This document shows, piece by piece, positions 1-8,934 of a stretch of DNA of 64,000 nucleotides. The position numbers and the translations under genes are program-made. The notes beneath the pieces were generated by a model that saw only the letters and a list, made by a program, of their open reading frames with translations, ran no database searches and was not told where the DNA came from. The stretch comes from Haberlea rhodopensis (lineage: Eukaryota > Streptophyta > Magnoliopsida > Lamiales > Gesneriaceae), in contig CAJQUN010000227.1 in assembly GCA_907163345.1 (NCBI GenBank), positions 434,001 to 498,000 on the forward strand, in the 5' to 3' direction. Each line of letters opens with the position of its first letter. Position 1 is the stretch's first letter.

Positions 1-120
1 AAATCAATAGAGTAGTGGGTCTTTACCCAACATTCCTCTAATGCCTATACACCCTGGACACTCCAATGTCCCTGTTTCATAGCCATGCACATAGTCATTA
101 ATTCTTGACATGAATGATTA

Positions 121-360
121 AAATCATCATTTTATAACATCATCATCTTATACATCATCATCATATAAGCATCATCATTTTAATACATCATCATCATATA
201 AGCATCATCATCTTATACATCATCATCTTATACATCATCATCGTATAAGCATCATCATCTTATACATCATCATCATATAAGCATCATCATCTTATACATC
301 ATCATCTTATAGCATCATCATCTTATATATCATCATCATATAAGCATCATCATCTTATAA
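121..360. repeat. ATC/ATA-rich microsatellite-like tract
   Basis: The tract is an imperfect array built from CATCATCAT and CTTATA/ATATAAG words, with about twelve irregular copies. It lies in the untranslated leader of B1. On the sense (minus) strand of the element it reads GATGATGAT with TATAAG. No coding potential is inferred. Confidence 0.85.
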
Positions 361-453
361 GCTATAACAGTAAATGTACGAAATCATAGTTGAGTAAGCT
401 TGCTGATTATTCATTAACTTCTTTTCATTTTCCCTGGTTCATATTCATGCACA

Positions 454-1240
454 TGGGCATCTTACCCTGTGGCATCTTACCACATAATAACATCGTATGA
501 CCTCTTACCATATGGGCATCTTACCCCGTGGCGTCTTACCACATAATAACATCGTATGGCCTCTTACCATATGGGCATCTTACCCTGTGGCGTCTTACCA
601 CATAACAACATCGTATGGTCTCTTACCATATGAGCATCTTACCCTGTGGCGTCTTACCACATAACAACATCGTATGGTCTCTTACCATATGGGCATCTTA
701 CCCTGTGGCGTCTTACCACATAATAGCATCGTATGGTCTCTTACCATATGGGCATCTTACCCTGTGGCGTCTTACCACATAATAACATCGTATGGTCTCT
801 TACCATATGGGCATCTTATTCTGTGGCGTCTTACCACATAATAACATCGTACGGTCTCTTACCATATGGGCATCTTACCCTGTGGCGTCTTACCACATAA
901 TAACATCGTATGGTCTCTTACCATATGGGCATCTTACCTGTGGCGTCTTACCACATAATAACATCGTATGGTCTCTTACCATATGGGCATCTTACCCTGT
1001 GGCGTCTTATCACATAATAACATCGTATGGTCTCTTACCATATGGGCATCTTACCCTGTGGCGTCTTATCACATAATAACATCGTATGGTCTCTTACCAT
1101 ATGGGCATCTTACCCTGTGGCGTCTTACCACATAATAACATCGTATGGTCTCTTACCATATGGGCATCTTACCCTGTGGCGTCTTACCACATAATAACAT
1201 CGTATGGTCTCTTACCATATGGGCATCTTACCCTGTTATA
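454..1240. repeat. 59-bp minisatellite, about 13 copies (GGTAAGATGCC type)
   Basis: A tandem array with a 59-bp period. Each unit holds GGGCATCTTACC, GTGGCGTCTTACCACATAAT and ATCGTATGG followed by a CTCTTACCATAT core. Copies differ by a few substitutions, for example TAATAACA against TAACAACA, and one loses a C near 937. Read on the minus strand, the sense of B1, the motif is GGTAAGATGCC. The same motif forms a 57-bp array in the LTR of G1 at 8101-8313, also in the sense direction of that element. Open frames seen here are by-products of the repeat. Confidence 0.93.
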
Positions 1241-1561
1241 TGGCATCTTACCATAATATAATCATCGTGTGGCATCTTACCACATGGGCATCTTACCCAA
1301 TCATATGGCGTCTTACCATATCGTCAACACTGTGTGGTATCCTACCACAGGGGCATCTTACCCAATCATATGGCGTCTTGCCATATCATAAACATTGTGT
1401 GGCATCTTACCACAGGGGCATCTTACCCACTCATATGGCGTCTTGCCATATCATAAACATTGTGTGGCATCTTACCACAGGGGCATCTTACCCACTCATA
1501 TGGCGTCTTGCCATATCATAAACATTGTGTGGCATCTTACCACAGGGGCATCTTACCCACT
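1241..1561. repeat. 65-bp minisatellite, 4-5 copies, diverged from the 59-bp array
   Basis: From about 1301 the unit becomes 65 bp: TCATATGGCGTCTTGCCATA, then ATAAACATTGTGTGGC, then a CATCTTACCACAGGGG core. The last three units are nearly identical. It shares the CATCTTACC word with the array before it, so it probably arose from it by mutation and re-amplification. It lies in the B1 leader. Confidence 0.9.
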
Positions 1562-1565
1562 CTCA

Positions 1566-1830
1566 TATACGTCATCATAAACATCATCATGATCATCATC
1601 ATCGTAAACATCATCGTAAACATCATCGTAAACATCATCATCATAAACATCATCATAATCATCATCATCGTAAACATCATCGTAAACATCATCATCATAA
1701 ACATCATCATAATCATCATCATCGTAAACATCATCATCATAAACATCATCATAATCATCATCATCGTAAACATTATCATAAACATCATCATCATAACTTA
1801 TTCATCATAATCATCATAATCATCATCATA
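1566..1830. repeat. CATCATCATAAA / CATCGTAAA trinucleotide-derived array
   Basis: A low-complexity tract of CAT, CGT and AAA words with higher-order repetition of about 60 bp. It yields histidine-rich and methionine-rich open frames in several phases, which is typical of repeat artefacts. It continues the repeat-rich part of the B1 leader. G1 has a similar ATG-rich stretch at the matching point of its LTR, near 7960-8100. Confidence 0.88.
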
Positions 1831-1888
1831 AGTACTCATGCAATTAGTGCAAGGTCATAGTTTAGGAATATGTTACCGTTTGATGCTC

Positions 1889-1905
1889 GTACGTTTCTTA
1901 CGTAC
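1889..1905 (-). promoter_or_regulatory. GTACGT...ACGTAC inverted repeat / splice-donor-like site in the B1 leader
   Basis: On the minus strand this reads AAGGTACGTAAGAAACGTACGAGCAT: a 6-bp inverted repeat with a 5-nt spacer that also matches a plant 5' splice site (AG before GTACGTAAG). The same motif occurs once in every gypsy LTR of this window except those of A1. Here it is a second copy, outside the LTR, and it is followed by an AACGGTAACA-like word as in G1 and G2. Function is inferred only. Confidence 0.55.
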
Positions 1906-2272
1906 CTTCCTTGCTTGAGCATTACATGAACAAACGCATTAGTATATTCAATAATAATTGAGACCATACCGAAGTATTCCACTGTCGGTTGTCTACCCAG
2001 TCTGTCCTCAGACAATACATCATATCTTTCTTTTCCCTGATTTTCTTCCAAAATCAGGTTCCTTGGCACGTAGCATATAGAGTGTTAGACATCGCTATTA
2101 ATGCCATCCTATCGTGCTCCACACGATTCCTGCAACCACAATGGTTAGCAATACTACCTTTCATATCATTTAAGCACATAAACAATTAGTCATGTCGTAT
2201 AACATTAATGCCATCATGCATAAATATGTGCTATCAATAGCTTCCTAGGCCCTCAACAGCCCCAATGAGCAA

Positions 2273-2289
2273 CCACTGCTCTGATACCA
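2273..2289 (-). other. Primer-binding site of B1 (initiator tRNA-Met)
   Basis: The minus strand reads TGGTATCAGAGCAGTGG, complementary to the 3' end of plant initiator tRNA-Met. It starts 4 bases inside the LTR edge. It fixes the orientation of B1 and shows that the LTR to its right is the 5' LTR. Confidence 0.92.
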
Positions 2290-3546
2290 CTAATGTAAGG
2301 ACCCCAAATACTTAACCCTTGATTAGTGTATTAATCATTATGTGTGGCACATGCTTTCCATAAAATCATTCGGGAACTCCGATGGTACTTTACCATTGAA
2401 TGGCAATTACAAAGTTTTCTTTAACATACAATGTTAAAAGTTTATCATCCTAACAACAAGAGACTCATAGAGTTCGCCCATTACACCACTTTTTACATTG
2501 TGGACTTTTAAAAAAATTTGGGCAGAGTCTCCCCATAAATAGAGCTATCCCGAACTAAAGTACAGCACACAACATAATTCCCGGCCAGGGAACACATAAA
2601 ACTCATCAGAAAGCAGTAATATCAAGTAAATTCCCAGCCAGGGAAGACACCACACATATGGCAACAAAAGTGGGTTTCAACACCCACATACACTAATAAC
2701 TCTCATACTCCTTTAGCAATTCTACATCTAATTGCATGCAACATAGAATGAGAGGGAGAAAGGCTCATGCCTTTATATACAACCCATATACAAGTACCAT
2801 CGTGCTCACATGCGAGCATCATAATCATGTGTATAACCATCATGGGTGTATATATATATATAGGTACTCTATACGATACCGTGCTCCTTCAAGCCCTGGT
2901 ACCACGATCCTGGGAGTACATCCAATCAACAGCTCGAGCTCATCTCCAAAGCCATCGATGTACCTGTCCACCTGTCCCAACAGAGACAGCCCCCAACGGG
3001 GTGAGCATACCAATTCCACAATTTCATAATCATAATGACATAATACATAATTTACGAAAATGTAAATATTGTGGAACATATGTGACACTTCCTGGATGGT
3101 ATCATCGTCATCCTAGCGTACCCCTGTAATAACCCTGTTCTCAAAACAGATAGATCATCAAATCCTGAATATGCAGTTAATCATCATATTGGTTAACCCT
3201 AACCAGTTTCGAATTAACAACATTTCATAACATCTTTCTTTATCTAGCAATTATCATAATTCTAGATATCATATTGAGACTTCCTTAACTTCCGATACTA
3301 GTTAATCACTTCTTTGATTAACTACGTCTCTGTTCCTATTCATTACCAATAGGGAATAAAATACAGATATCCTAGATATCTAATCAACACCACGTTTTCA
3401 TTTCTTGCTTCAAAGTAGCGTCATACTACTGGTGTTCGCTCCGTAGCGACCACACCCATCATTTGCTCGCTTCATAGCGGCACCAAGCATTTCATGTATT
3501 TTTAAATCATGCATCATACTTGTAAAACATCATTTAAGCTATGCTC

Positions 3547-3622
3547 GTACGCTAAACGTACCTTAAATCCTCGAAGTCCGAGCCAAACCTTGCTCGAGTT
3601 CCATGCCCCGAGGAATGATGTG
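3547..3622 (-). promoter_or_regulatory. Putative leader microexon (61 nt) and GTACG hairpin in the B1 LTR
   Basis: Reading on the minus strand, GTGTTAG precedes a block running 3622 to 3562 that ends in TTTAAG and is followed directly by GTACGTTTAGCGTAC (3561-3547). The block starts CACAT and carries CTCGGG and GGACTT, as do the matching blocks of B2 and B3. The AG|...|GT borders suggest a small exon. No transcript evidence is available here. Confidence 0.5.
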
Positions 3623-4357
3623 CTAACACGATAAATAATTCACGATTATTTACGAACATGCAACCCATGCTCAAGCACACCCATAACCCTCAACATATCG
3701 TCAACACACGACAATAAATCATTTAAAAGACCCGGGGCAGGGTACATGCAGGGAGGGGAACGAATGAGACAACAACGAAAATTGTTCAAGGATACCCTAC
3801 AAATTTTCGAACCCTTATCTCACAAATCGAACCCAAAAAGCATCATAATTCATTTAAACATGAATAAATCGAATAACAACAAGAATCATCATCCTCATGC
3901 CAAAAACCCCCAATTTTCGAATTTAAAGCCCTCAATTTTCGAACCAAATAATCCCTTAAATTCGAACCCTTATAGTTCTTTAAATTCGAACACAAATCCA
4001 CCAAAAATAGCAGGGAATTACGTGAGAGGGACGAAAAAGAGGTAAAGAACGTTACCCAAACGAAAATCGGAAGAAAAATCGACCAAAATCGATAAACCCT
4101 AGAATTTGGGGATCGCCGCTCTTCTGTAAAATTCGAACTCAAACCGCGATGAAACTTCGAATTGACGGAGGGGAAAGGAGCGCCTGGTCGAGACGAAGTC
4201 GTGGGTAGGTCGGACGCGCCGATCGGCGGCCGGACGGCGGCGGCGAGGCGTTTTCGTGCGCGGGCTGGGCAGGAATTTCGGGAATCGGCGGGAGAGAGAG
4301 AGAGACGCGGGTTGGGGCTGAAAAAGGGATTTTAATAAAAATCTCGGGTTCAACTTG

Positions 4358-4365
4358 TATTTATA
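4358..4365 (-). promoter_or_regulatory. TATA box of the B1 LTR
   Basis: The minus strand reads GCTATAAATACAA, a good plant TATA box, about 330 bp inside the outer edge of the LTR. B2 has its TATA box at the same relative place. Transcription would run leftward. Confidence 0.65.
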
Positions 4366-6381
4366 GCAAAATACACCGAAATACTAATAGCCCCACAAAT
4401 ACATCATGATTCATTAAAAATCATCTGTTTTCAAAAACTCTCTCTCTAACTCAAAAACCCCCTACCGGTGCCCACACCAAGCACCCGAGATTCCGAGTCA
4501 AACTAAAAACCCAACTCACAGGTTTTCACCGAAATGAGAATACAATCTCAACCTCGAGATCCAACGATCCCAACTACTCAAATAGACGAGCCCAGAAGGC
4601 CCAACACCGCGATTAAACTCCAAATCGCTACGTAAAACATCTTTAGTGGTTATTAACACTCCGGGATTAACATCTCCAATCCCAGGTCATCACAAAAGCT
4701 GTGTGCAAGTTGCCCACAACACCAGATAAGTGCACACTTACTCATTCAATACTTTTATGAAGGTTTATTGTCTAGTGACAGGAACTTAGTCGATGCTGCG
4801 AGTGGGGGAGCCTTTGTCGATAAAACACCGGATGATGCGCGGAGCTTGATAGCCAACATGGCAGCCAACTCACAGCAGTTTGGCAACTTTCGACAGGAAC
4901 CAGCACAACGGAAACAAGGGGAGGTAAATGTTTCCAGCCTTGAACAACAACTGATAGATTTGACGTTTCTTGTGCGTGTTATGACAGGTGGCAATGTGGG
5001 AAAGGTAAAACCTTGTGGTATACGTTTGGAGATGAGTCATACCACTGATGCATGTCCATCACTTCAAGAGACATCAGCTGAGCAAGTGCATGCAGCAGGG
5101 GGATTTCCGGGACAGCCCCAACGAAGACATGACCCTTACTCCAACACATACAATCCAGGATGGAGAGACCACCCTAACTTGAGTTATGGACCGCAATCGA
5201 TAGATCACGTTCCTCCTCAAGCGCCACAACAACACCCTCCGCCATACAGACCACCTTTTCAGAGGGCACAACAACAACCCAATTATCCTTCTACTACTGA
5301 CAGGTTAGAGGTTATAATTCAAGATCTTGCTCACAATGTTACTAAATTTCAACAGGAAACAAGATCGAGCATTCAAACCTTGAATACCCAAGTGGGTCAA
5401 ATAGCCACTGCACTTAATAGAGTTGAAGCAACTGGATCAACCACACTACCATCCCAAACAGTGGTAAATCCGAGAGAAAATGTCAATGCAGTCACAACTA
5501 GGAGTGGGAAGGAATTGGAAGTATCAGATGAGATAGAGAAAGAACCATCAAAAGGTGAGGAAGACAAAGAAAAGGAAGTTGGAGGAAAGACCGGGATAGC
5601 ACACGAGGCACCAAAAGGTAAGCCCCCTTCTTTTTCTGAGTATAAAGTACCACCCCCTTTTCCCCAAGCTTTGAAAGATAACAGGAAGGACGCTGGATAT
5701 GAGACCTTCCAAAGATGTGAGATAAACATCCCATTGCTGGACGCCATTCAACAAGTACCTCGCTATGCGAAGTTTCTAAAGGAATTGTGTACTGCCAAGA
5801 GGAGTCATCGATTGAAGGGACCCCAGAAGGTTGAACTAGGTAAGAACGTTTCAGCAGTGATACAGAGGAAAATCCCTGCCAAGTGTAAGGATCCAGGTAT
5901 GTTCTCTATTCCATGCACCATTGGTACCACTCAACTTGAAAAAGCCATGTTAGATCTAGGAGCATCAATTAATGTTATGCCATATTCCATATATGCTTCT
6001 TTACAACTTGGTCCCTTGAGTCCTACTGGAGTGGTAATTCAATTAGCGGATAGATCTAGTGCATATCCTAGGGGTTTGATTGAAGATGTGTTGGTGCAAG
6101 TAAATGAACTAGTCTTCCCTGCTGATTTTTGTATCCTTGACATGGAAAATGGTGATAAGAGTAGTCCTATATTGTTAGGAAGACCGTTTCTCAAAACATC
6201 TAAGACTAAGATAGATGTGCATAGTGGTAACCTCACTATGGAATTTGATGGTGAGATTGTTACATTTAACATCTATGATGCCATGAAATATCCTTGCAAT
6301 AATGATGATACTGTGTACTCTGTTGATGTTATTGATTACCTGTCCCAGGAAGTTTTTGAGAATACAGGGAAAGATGAACTG

Positions 6382-6384
6382 TAA
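6382..6384 (+). other. Nonsense mutation in A1 gag-pol
   Basis: The TAA is in the same frame as coding sequence on both sides (4693-6381 and 6385-6603). Alignment with A2 near 52,720 on the minus strand shows GAA at this codon. A single G-to-T change explains it. Confidence 0.8.
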
Positions 6385-6600
6385 AGCACTCTTACCACGG
6401 ACATGGAGAAGGAAGACGAAGCACCACCCCTCATGAACGAAGTGAAGCACACCGTTGACGCACTGGATGATACACCTGAGCTATCTCAGTCAGGTACTGT
6501 TTCTTTTATATCATTACCTGTTTCTAATACCAGGATTCCCCCATCTGTTTTACAGGCACCCAAAATCGAGCTTAAGCCGATGCCAACTCATCTCAAGTAT

Positions 6601-6605
6601 GTATT
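6601..6605. repeat. Target-site duplication of G1, left copy (GTATT)
   Basis: GTATT precedes the TGTAATACCC start of G1 and is found again at 25111-25115 after its terminal CACA. Removing G1 and one copy restores the A1 reading frame at this point. Confidence 0.97.
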
Positions 6606-6798
6606 TGTAATACCCCCGAAATGTAATATGATTATGTTCTATGACGATGAATTGCGATGTGTTTAAGGGTTATGGTGTATTTAAATTGGGGGCCACGATT
6701 ATGTTATGATGATATGATGTGGGGAGCATGATGGGTATTTTAAGGATTAATTATATGAAGTTAGAAAATATCGAGTGAGGATATTTTAATACATCGTA

Positions 6799-6807
6799 CT
6801 ATATACC
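6799..6807 (+). promoter_or_regulatory. TATA-like box of the G1 5' LTR
   Basis: CTATATACC lies 194 bp into the LTR, downstream of GGATATTTTAATACATCGT. G2 has TATAAATA about 205 bp into its LTR, near a similar GGATATTTTAAGTACATCGT. Transcript start would be expected 25-35 bp downstream. Confidence 0.5.
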
Positions 6808-7519
6808 GGGATACAATTAAACACCACATGGCACCCCAACCACACCACCCCACCCCCCCAACTCGGTCACCACCCATCCCCCACTTGTCAACCCACTTGT
6901 TTCAAGCCCATGCCTCCCACTTGGTCATGCCATGCCTCCACTTTGCAGCCAAATCATCTCCTCCTCCCCTCCTCTCTTTCTCTCCCAAAATCGTGCCTGT
7001 AAGCTGCTAGGGAAGGGAAGAAAAGCTTGGTAAGAAGGTGTTCAAAACCTTGCAAAAAGAGGAGCAAAAGAGAGGGGTAAGTGGGTACCCTGTTTTCTGG
7101 GTTCATGTTTGGGCTTGGGTTTGGAGGGTTGATTTTAAAGCATGTTAAGTATAGGTTTGGGTGAAACCTTGATATGAATGCTTACATGGTAGTTTTATGT
7201 AGCTACTAGCATGTTTGTTTGAGCATTTACATGGCTTATGTGATAGATTTCTAGTTATGAAACTATATGCTCGAAAATCTGGGCAAAAAGATGCATGCTC
7301 TGTTTCTGTAAAAGTTGGTTAAGGATGAAGTTTATGATGATGTTATGATGCATGTTAGCTTAGGTTTTGTTAAACCTTCGATTTAAGAGCTTACATGGAT
7401 ATTTTATGAAGTTCTTCACATGTTTGTTTCAGCATGATAGATGTGTTAGGAAGTAGAAAAGATGGTGTGAAAAGAGGTGCTCAAAAATCTGGGGAAATCC
7501 CGATTTTTTTCAGAGTTCT

Positions 7520-7735
7520 CGATCGATCGAGATTTGGTCCCGATCGATCGAGCGAGGCAGAAGGTCTAATCATGTTTTGAAAATTTTGATGCCGATCGAT
7601 CGAAGGATTTCTCGATCGATCGGTGAAGCTCCTCGATCGATCGGTAAAATGTCCGATCGATCGAGCGAGGCAGGAAGCCAAGGCACTGTTAGTGCACAGT
7701 GTCTCGATCGATCGAGACCTAGGGCCGATCGATCG
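7520..7735 (+). repeat. Cluster of 8 CGATCGATCG palindromes (G1 5' LTR)
   Basis: Eight exact copies of the 10-bp palindrome occur in 216 bp, most extended to TCGATCGATCGA or CCGATCGATCGA. They fall between the donor-like GTAAGT at 7077 and the acceptor-like TTGTAG at 7832-7837. The matching 3' LTR cluster is at 14428-14643. Spacing is irregular, so this is not a simple tandem array. Confidence 0.9.
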
Positions 7736-7837
7736 AGACAGGCAGAAAGTTGAAAAATTTAATGATGTTTTATTTTGTTAAGTTTATGATGTAAGATGGT
7801 TTTGAGGCATCTAATATGGTATTGTGTGGTCTTGTAG

Positions 7838-7919
7838 AACCATCCCAGGTACCGGCACCATCAAGGAGATAAAGTCTGTTGACTCCTCCTCTTTTTGAAA
7901 AGGTACGTAAGAAGCGTAC
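7838..7919 (+). promoter_or_regulatory. Putative leader microexon (65 nt) and GTACG hairpin (G1 5' LTR)
   Basis: TTGTAG precedes a block from 7838 to 7902 that starts AACCATCCCAGGT, carries GGAGATAAAGTC and ends GAAAAG. It is followed by GTACGTAAGAAGCGTAC (7903-7919), which is both an inverted repeat and a strong donor-like site. The G2 LTR has the same block with scattered changes. It looks like a 65-nt exon. The 3' LTR copy is at 14746-14827. Confidence 0.55.
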
Positions 7920-8100
7920 GGGCATCGGACGGTAACACACATCTCTATACTACAACTATGCTTTTATTGCATGAGTATTCACGATGAAATGACGGTGTTT
8001 ATACGATGTTTACATGATGATGTTTATATGATGTTTATACGATGAAGTTCATATGATGTTTATTGCTCATACGATGCTTATATGATGACATTTATGTGAT

Positions 8101-8313
8101 ATATTGTGGTAAGATGCCACGGGGTAAGATGCCCTACATGGTAAGAGGCCATGCGATGTATTGTGGTAAGATGCCACGGGGTAAGATGCCCCACATGGTA
8201 AGAGGCCATGCGATGTATTGTGGTAAGATGCCACGGGGTAAGATGCCCTATATGGTAAGAGGCCATACGATGATGTTGTGGTAAGATGCCACGGGGGTAA
8301 GATGCCCCATATG
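8101..8313. repeat. 57-bp minisatellite, about 3.7 copies (G1 5' LTR)
   Basis: Units carry GTGGTAAGATGCCACGGGG, TAAGATGCCC, CATGGTAAGAGGCCATGCGA and TGTATT. The array resembles the 59-bp array of the B1 leader. Short open frames on both strands here are by-products of the repeat. The 3' LTR copy at about 15010-15207 is cut by G2 in its last unit. Confidence 0.9.
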
Positions 8314-8735
8314 CATGATTCTAAATCAGGGACAACAATAAGAAGTGAATGAATAACCAACATACTTACTTAACCAATGTTTCATGCATTTATATGATGT
8401 TTTATGATGTTAAGTAAGATTATATATATGCTCATGATGTGTTGTCCCTGTAGGTACACTTTTGGACGAAAGGACTAAGGGTCGGGTTGAGGCAGTGAGC
8501 TACGAGGGACACAGGAATGTATAGAATTCAAGTTATGATTAGTATCTACTCTAGGAGTAGTGTAAATCTAAATGACATTCCTTTAGAATGTAAAGAATTG
8601 TTTTTGAAGTTTTGTATTTTGGCCTGTAATCCTGTTAGCTCGTGTAACAACCAAAACCTTAAGATGTTACTTTAATGCATTTTAGTCCTTCTTATGTCTA
8701 TTAATCACTGTTAAGGTGGGAAGACCCCACATTAG

Positions 8736-8752
8736 TGGTATCAGAGCAGTGG
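8736..8752 (+). other. Primer-binding site of G1 (initiator tRNA-Met)
   Basis: TGGTATCAGAGCAGTGG, 4 bases after the end of the 5' LTR, is complementary to the 3' end of plant initiator tRNA-Met and would prime minus-strand DNA synthesis. Confidence 0.95.
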
Positions 8753-8934
8753 TTAGATAACTCGGGAATGAGCGAAGGGTAGCCTTAGCAATAAGATAGC
8801 TAGGTGCTTACTATTGAACATGTTTGATGTGTATTTTGCATATGAAGTTTCTATGTTATGCTAACATGTTTAATTATCTAACGATGTGCATTATGAACTG
8901 CTTTTGGTGTTGTTATTAACCCTTGTGTTGCAGC

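Larger units (their letters stand above)
1..4692 (-). mobile_element. B1: non-coding Ty3/gypsy-like LTR element, 5' end only
   Basis: This is the 5' LTR and leader of an element that reads leftward and leaves the window. The LTR begins (on the plus strand) at TGTAAGGACC after a minus-strand primer-binding site and ends at CATCA against the Athila gag of A1. The 2.3 kb to its left has no credible reading frame and is dominated by tandem repeats. B2 has the same LTR type and the same leader start next to the primer-binding site. The family resembles large non-coding derivatives (LARDs) mobilised by proteins of related gypsy elements. The other end, and so the target duplication, lies outside the window. 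Confidence 0.75.
2294..4692 (-). repeat. 5' LTR of B1 (about 2.4 kb)
   Basis: Minus-strand boundaries are TGATGACCTGG at the outer end and GGTCCTTACA next to the primer-binding site. It aligns by eye with the B2 LTRs at both ends and around the microexon, but is clearly diverged and so an older or different subfamily. It has a TATA box, the putative microexon and the GTACGT hairpin, but no CGATCGATCG cluster, which all other gypsy LTRs here have. If it ends at 4692, the Athila gag frame of A1 resumes at 4693. Confidence 0.85.
4693..6605 (+). pseudogene. A1 gag (C-terminal part) and protease, start of pol
   Basis: The frame is open from the B1 border: it begins in the conserved KLCASCPQHQIS gag core, without an ATG. 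A low-complexity, glutamine/proline-rich segment follows (about 5100-5300), then a charged lysine/glutamate hinge (about 5500-5620). The retropepsin core lies at 5940-6300 with DLGASINVMP at its active site and ILLGRPFL as the flap-end motif. An in-frame TAA at 6382-6384 ends the frame where the A2 copy has a glutamate codon, so it is a nonsense mutation. The frame reopens and runs to the G1 border, where the sequence KPMPTHLKYVF is split and continues at 25111. Confidence 0.88.
6606..8731 (+). repeat. 5' LTR of G1
   Basis: It begins TGTAATACCCCCGAAATG and ends GACCCCACA, 4 bases before the primer-binding site. Contents in order: TATA-like CTATATACC (6799-6807), donor-like GGGGTAAGTGGG (7074-7083), palindrome cluster (7520-7735), microexon with hairpin (7838-7919), ATG-rich tract, 57-bp minisatellite (8101-8313) and acceptor-like CCCTGTAGG (8447-8454). 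Confidence 0.95.

Noticed and set aside
454..1561. CRISPR-like regular repeats
   Set aside because: Units are direct tandem copies without unique spacers, in a plant retrotransposon leader. No cas-like gene is present.
792..1860. Open frames with repeated HLTxWASYP-like or poly-His/poly-Met sequence
   Set aside because: They follow the period of the minisatellites, overlap in several phases and strands, and have no start context or homology.
6828..7010. Short proline/histidine-rich frame, repeated at 13736-13918
   Set aside because: It lies in the LTR just after the TATA region, is part of the untranslated leader, and only recurs because the LTR does.
8063..8363. Frames on both strands in the G1 minisatellite
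   Set aside because: By-products of a 57-bp repeat, a multiple of three.
8736..8752. tRNA gene fragment
   Set aside because: The match to tRNA-Met is only the 3' terminal complement next to an LTR, which is a primer-binding site.
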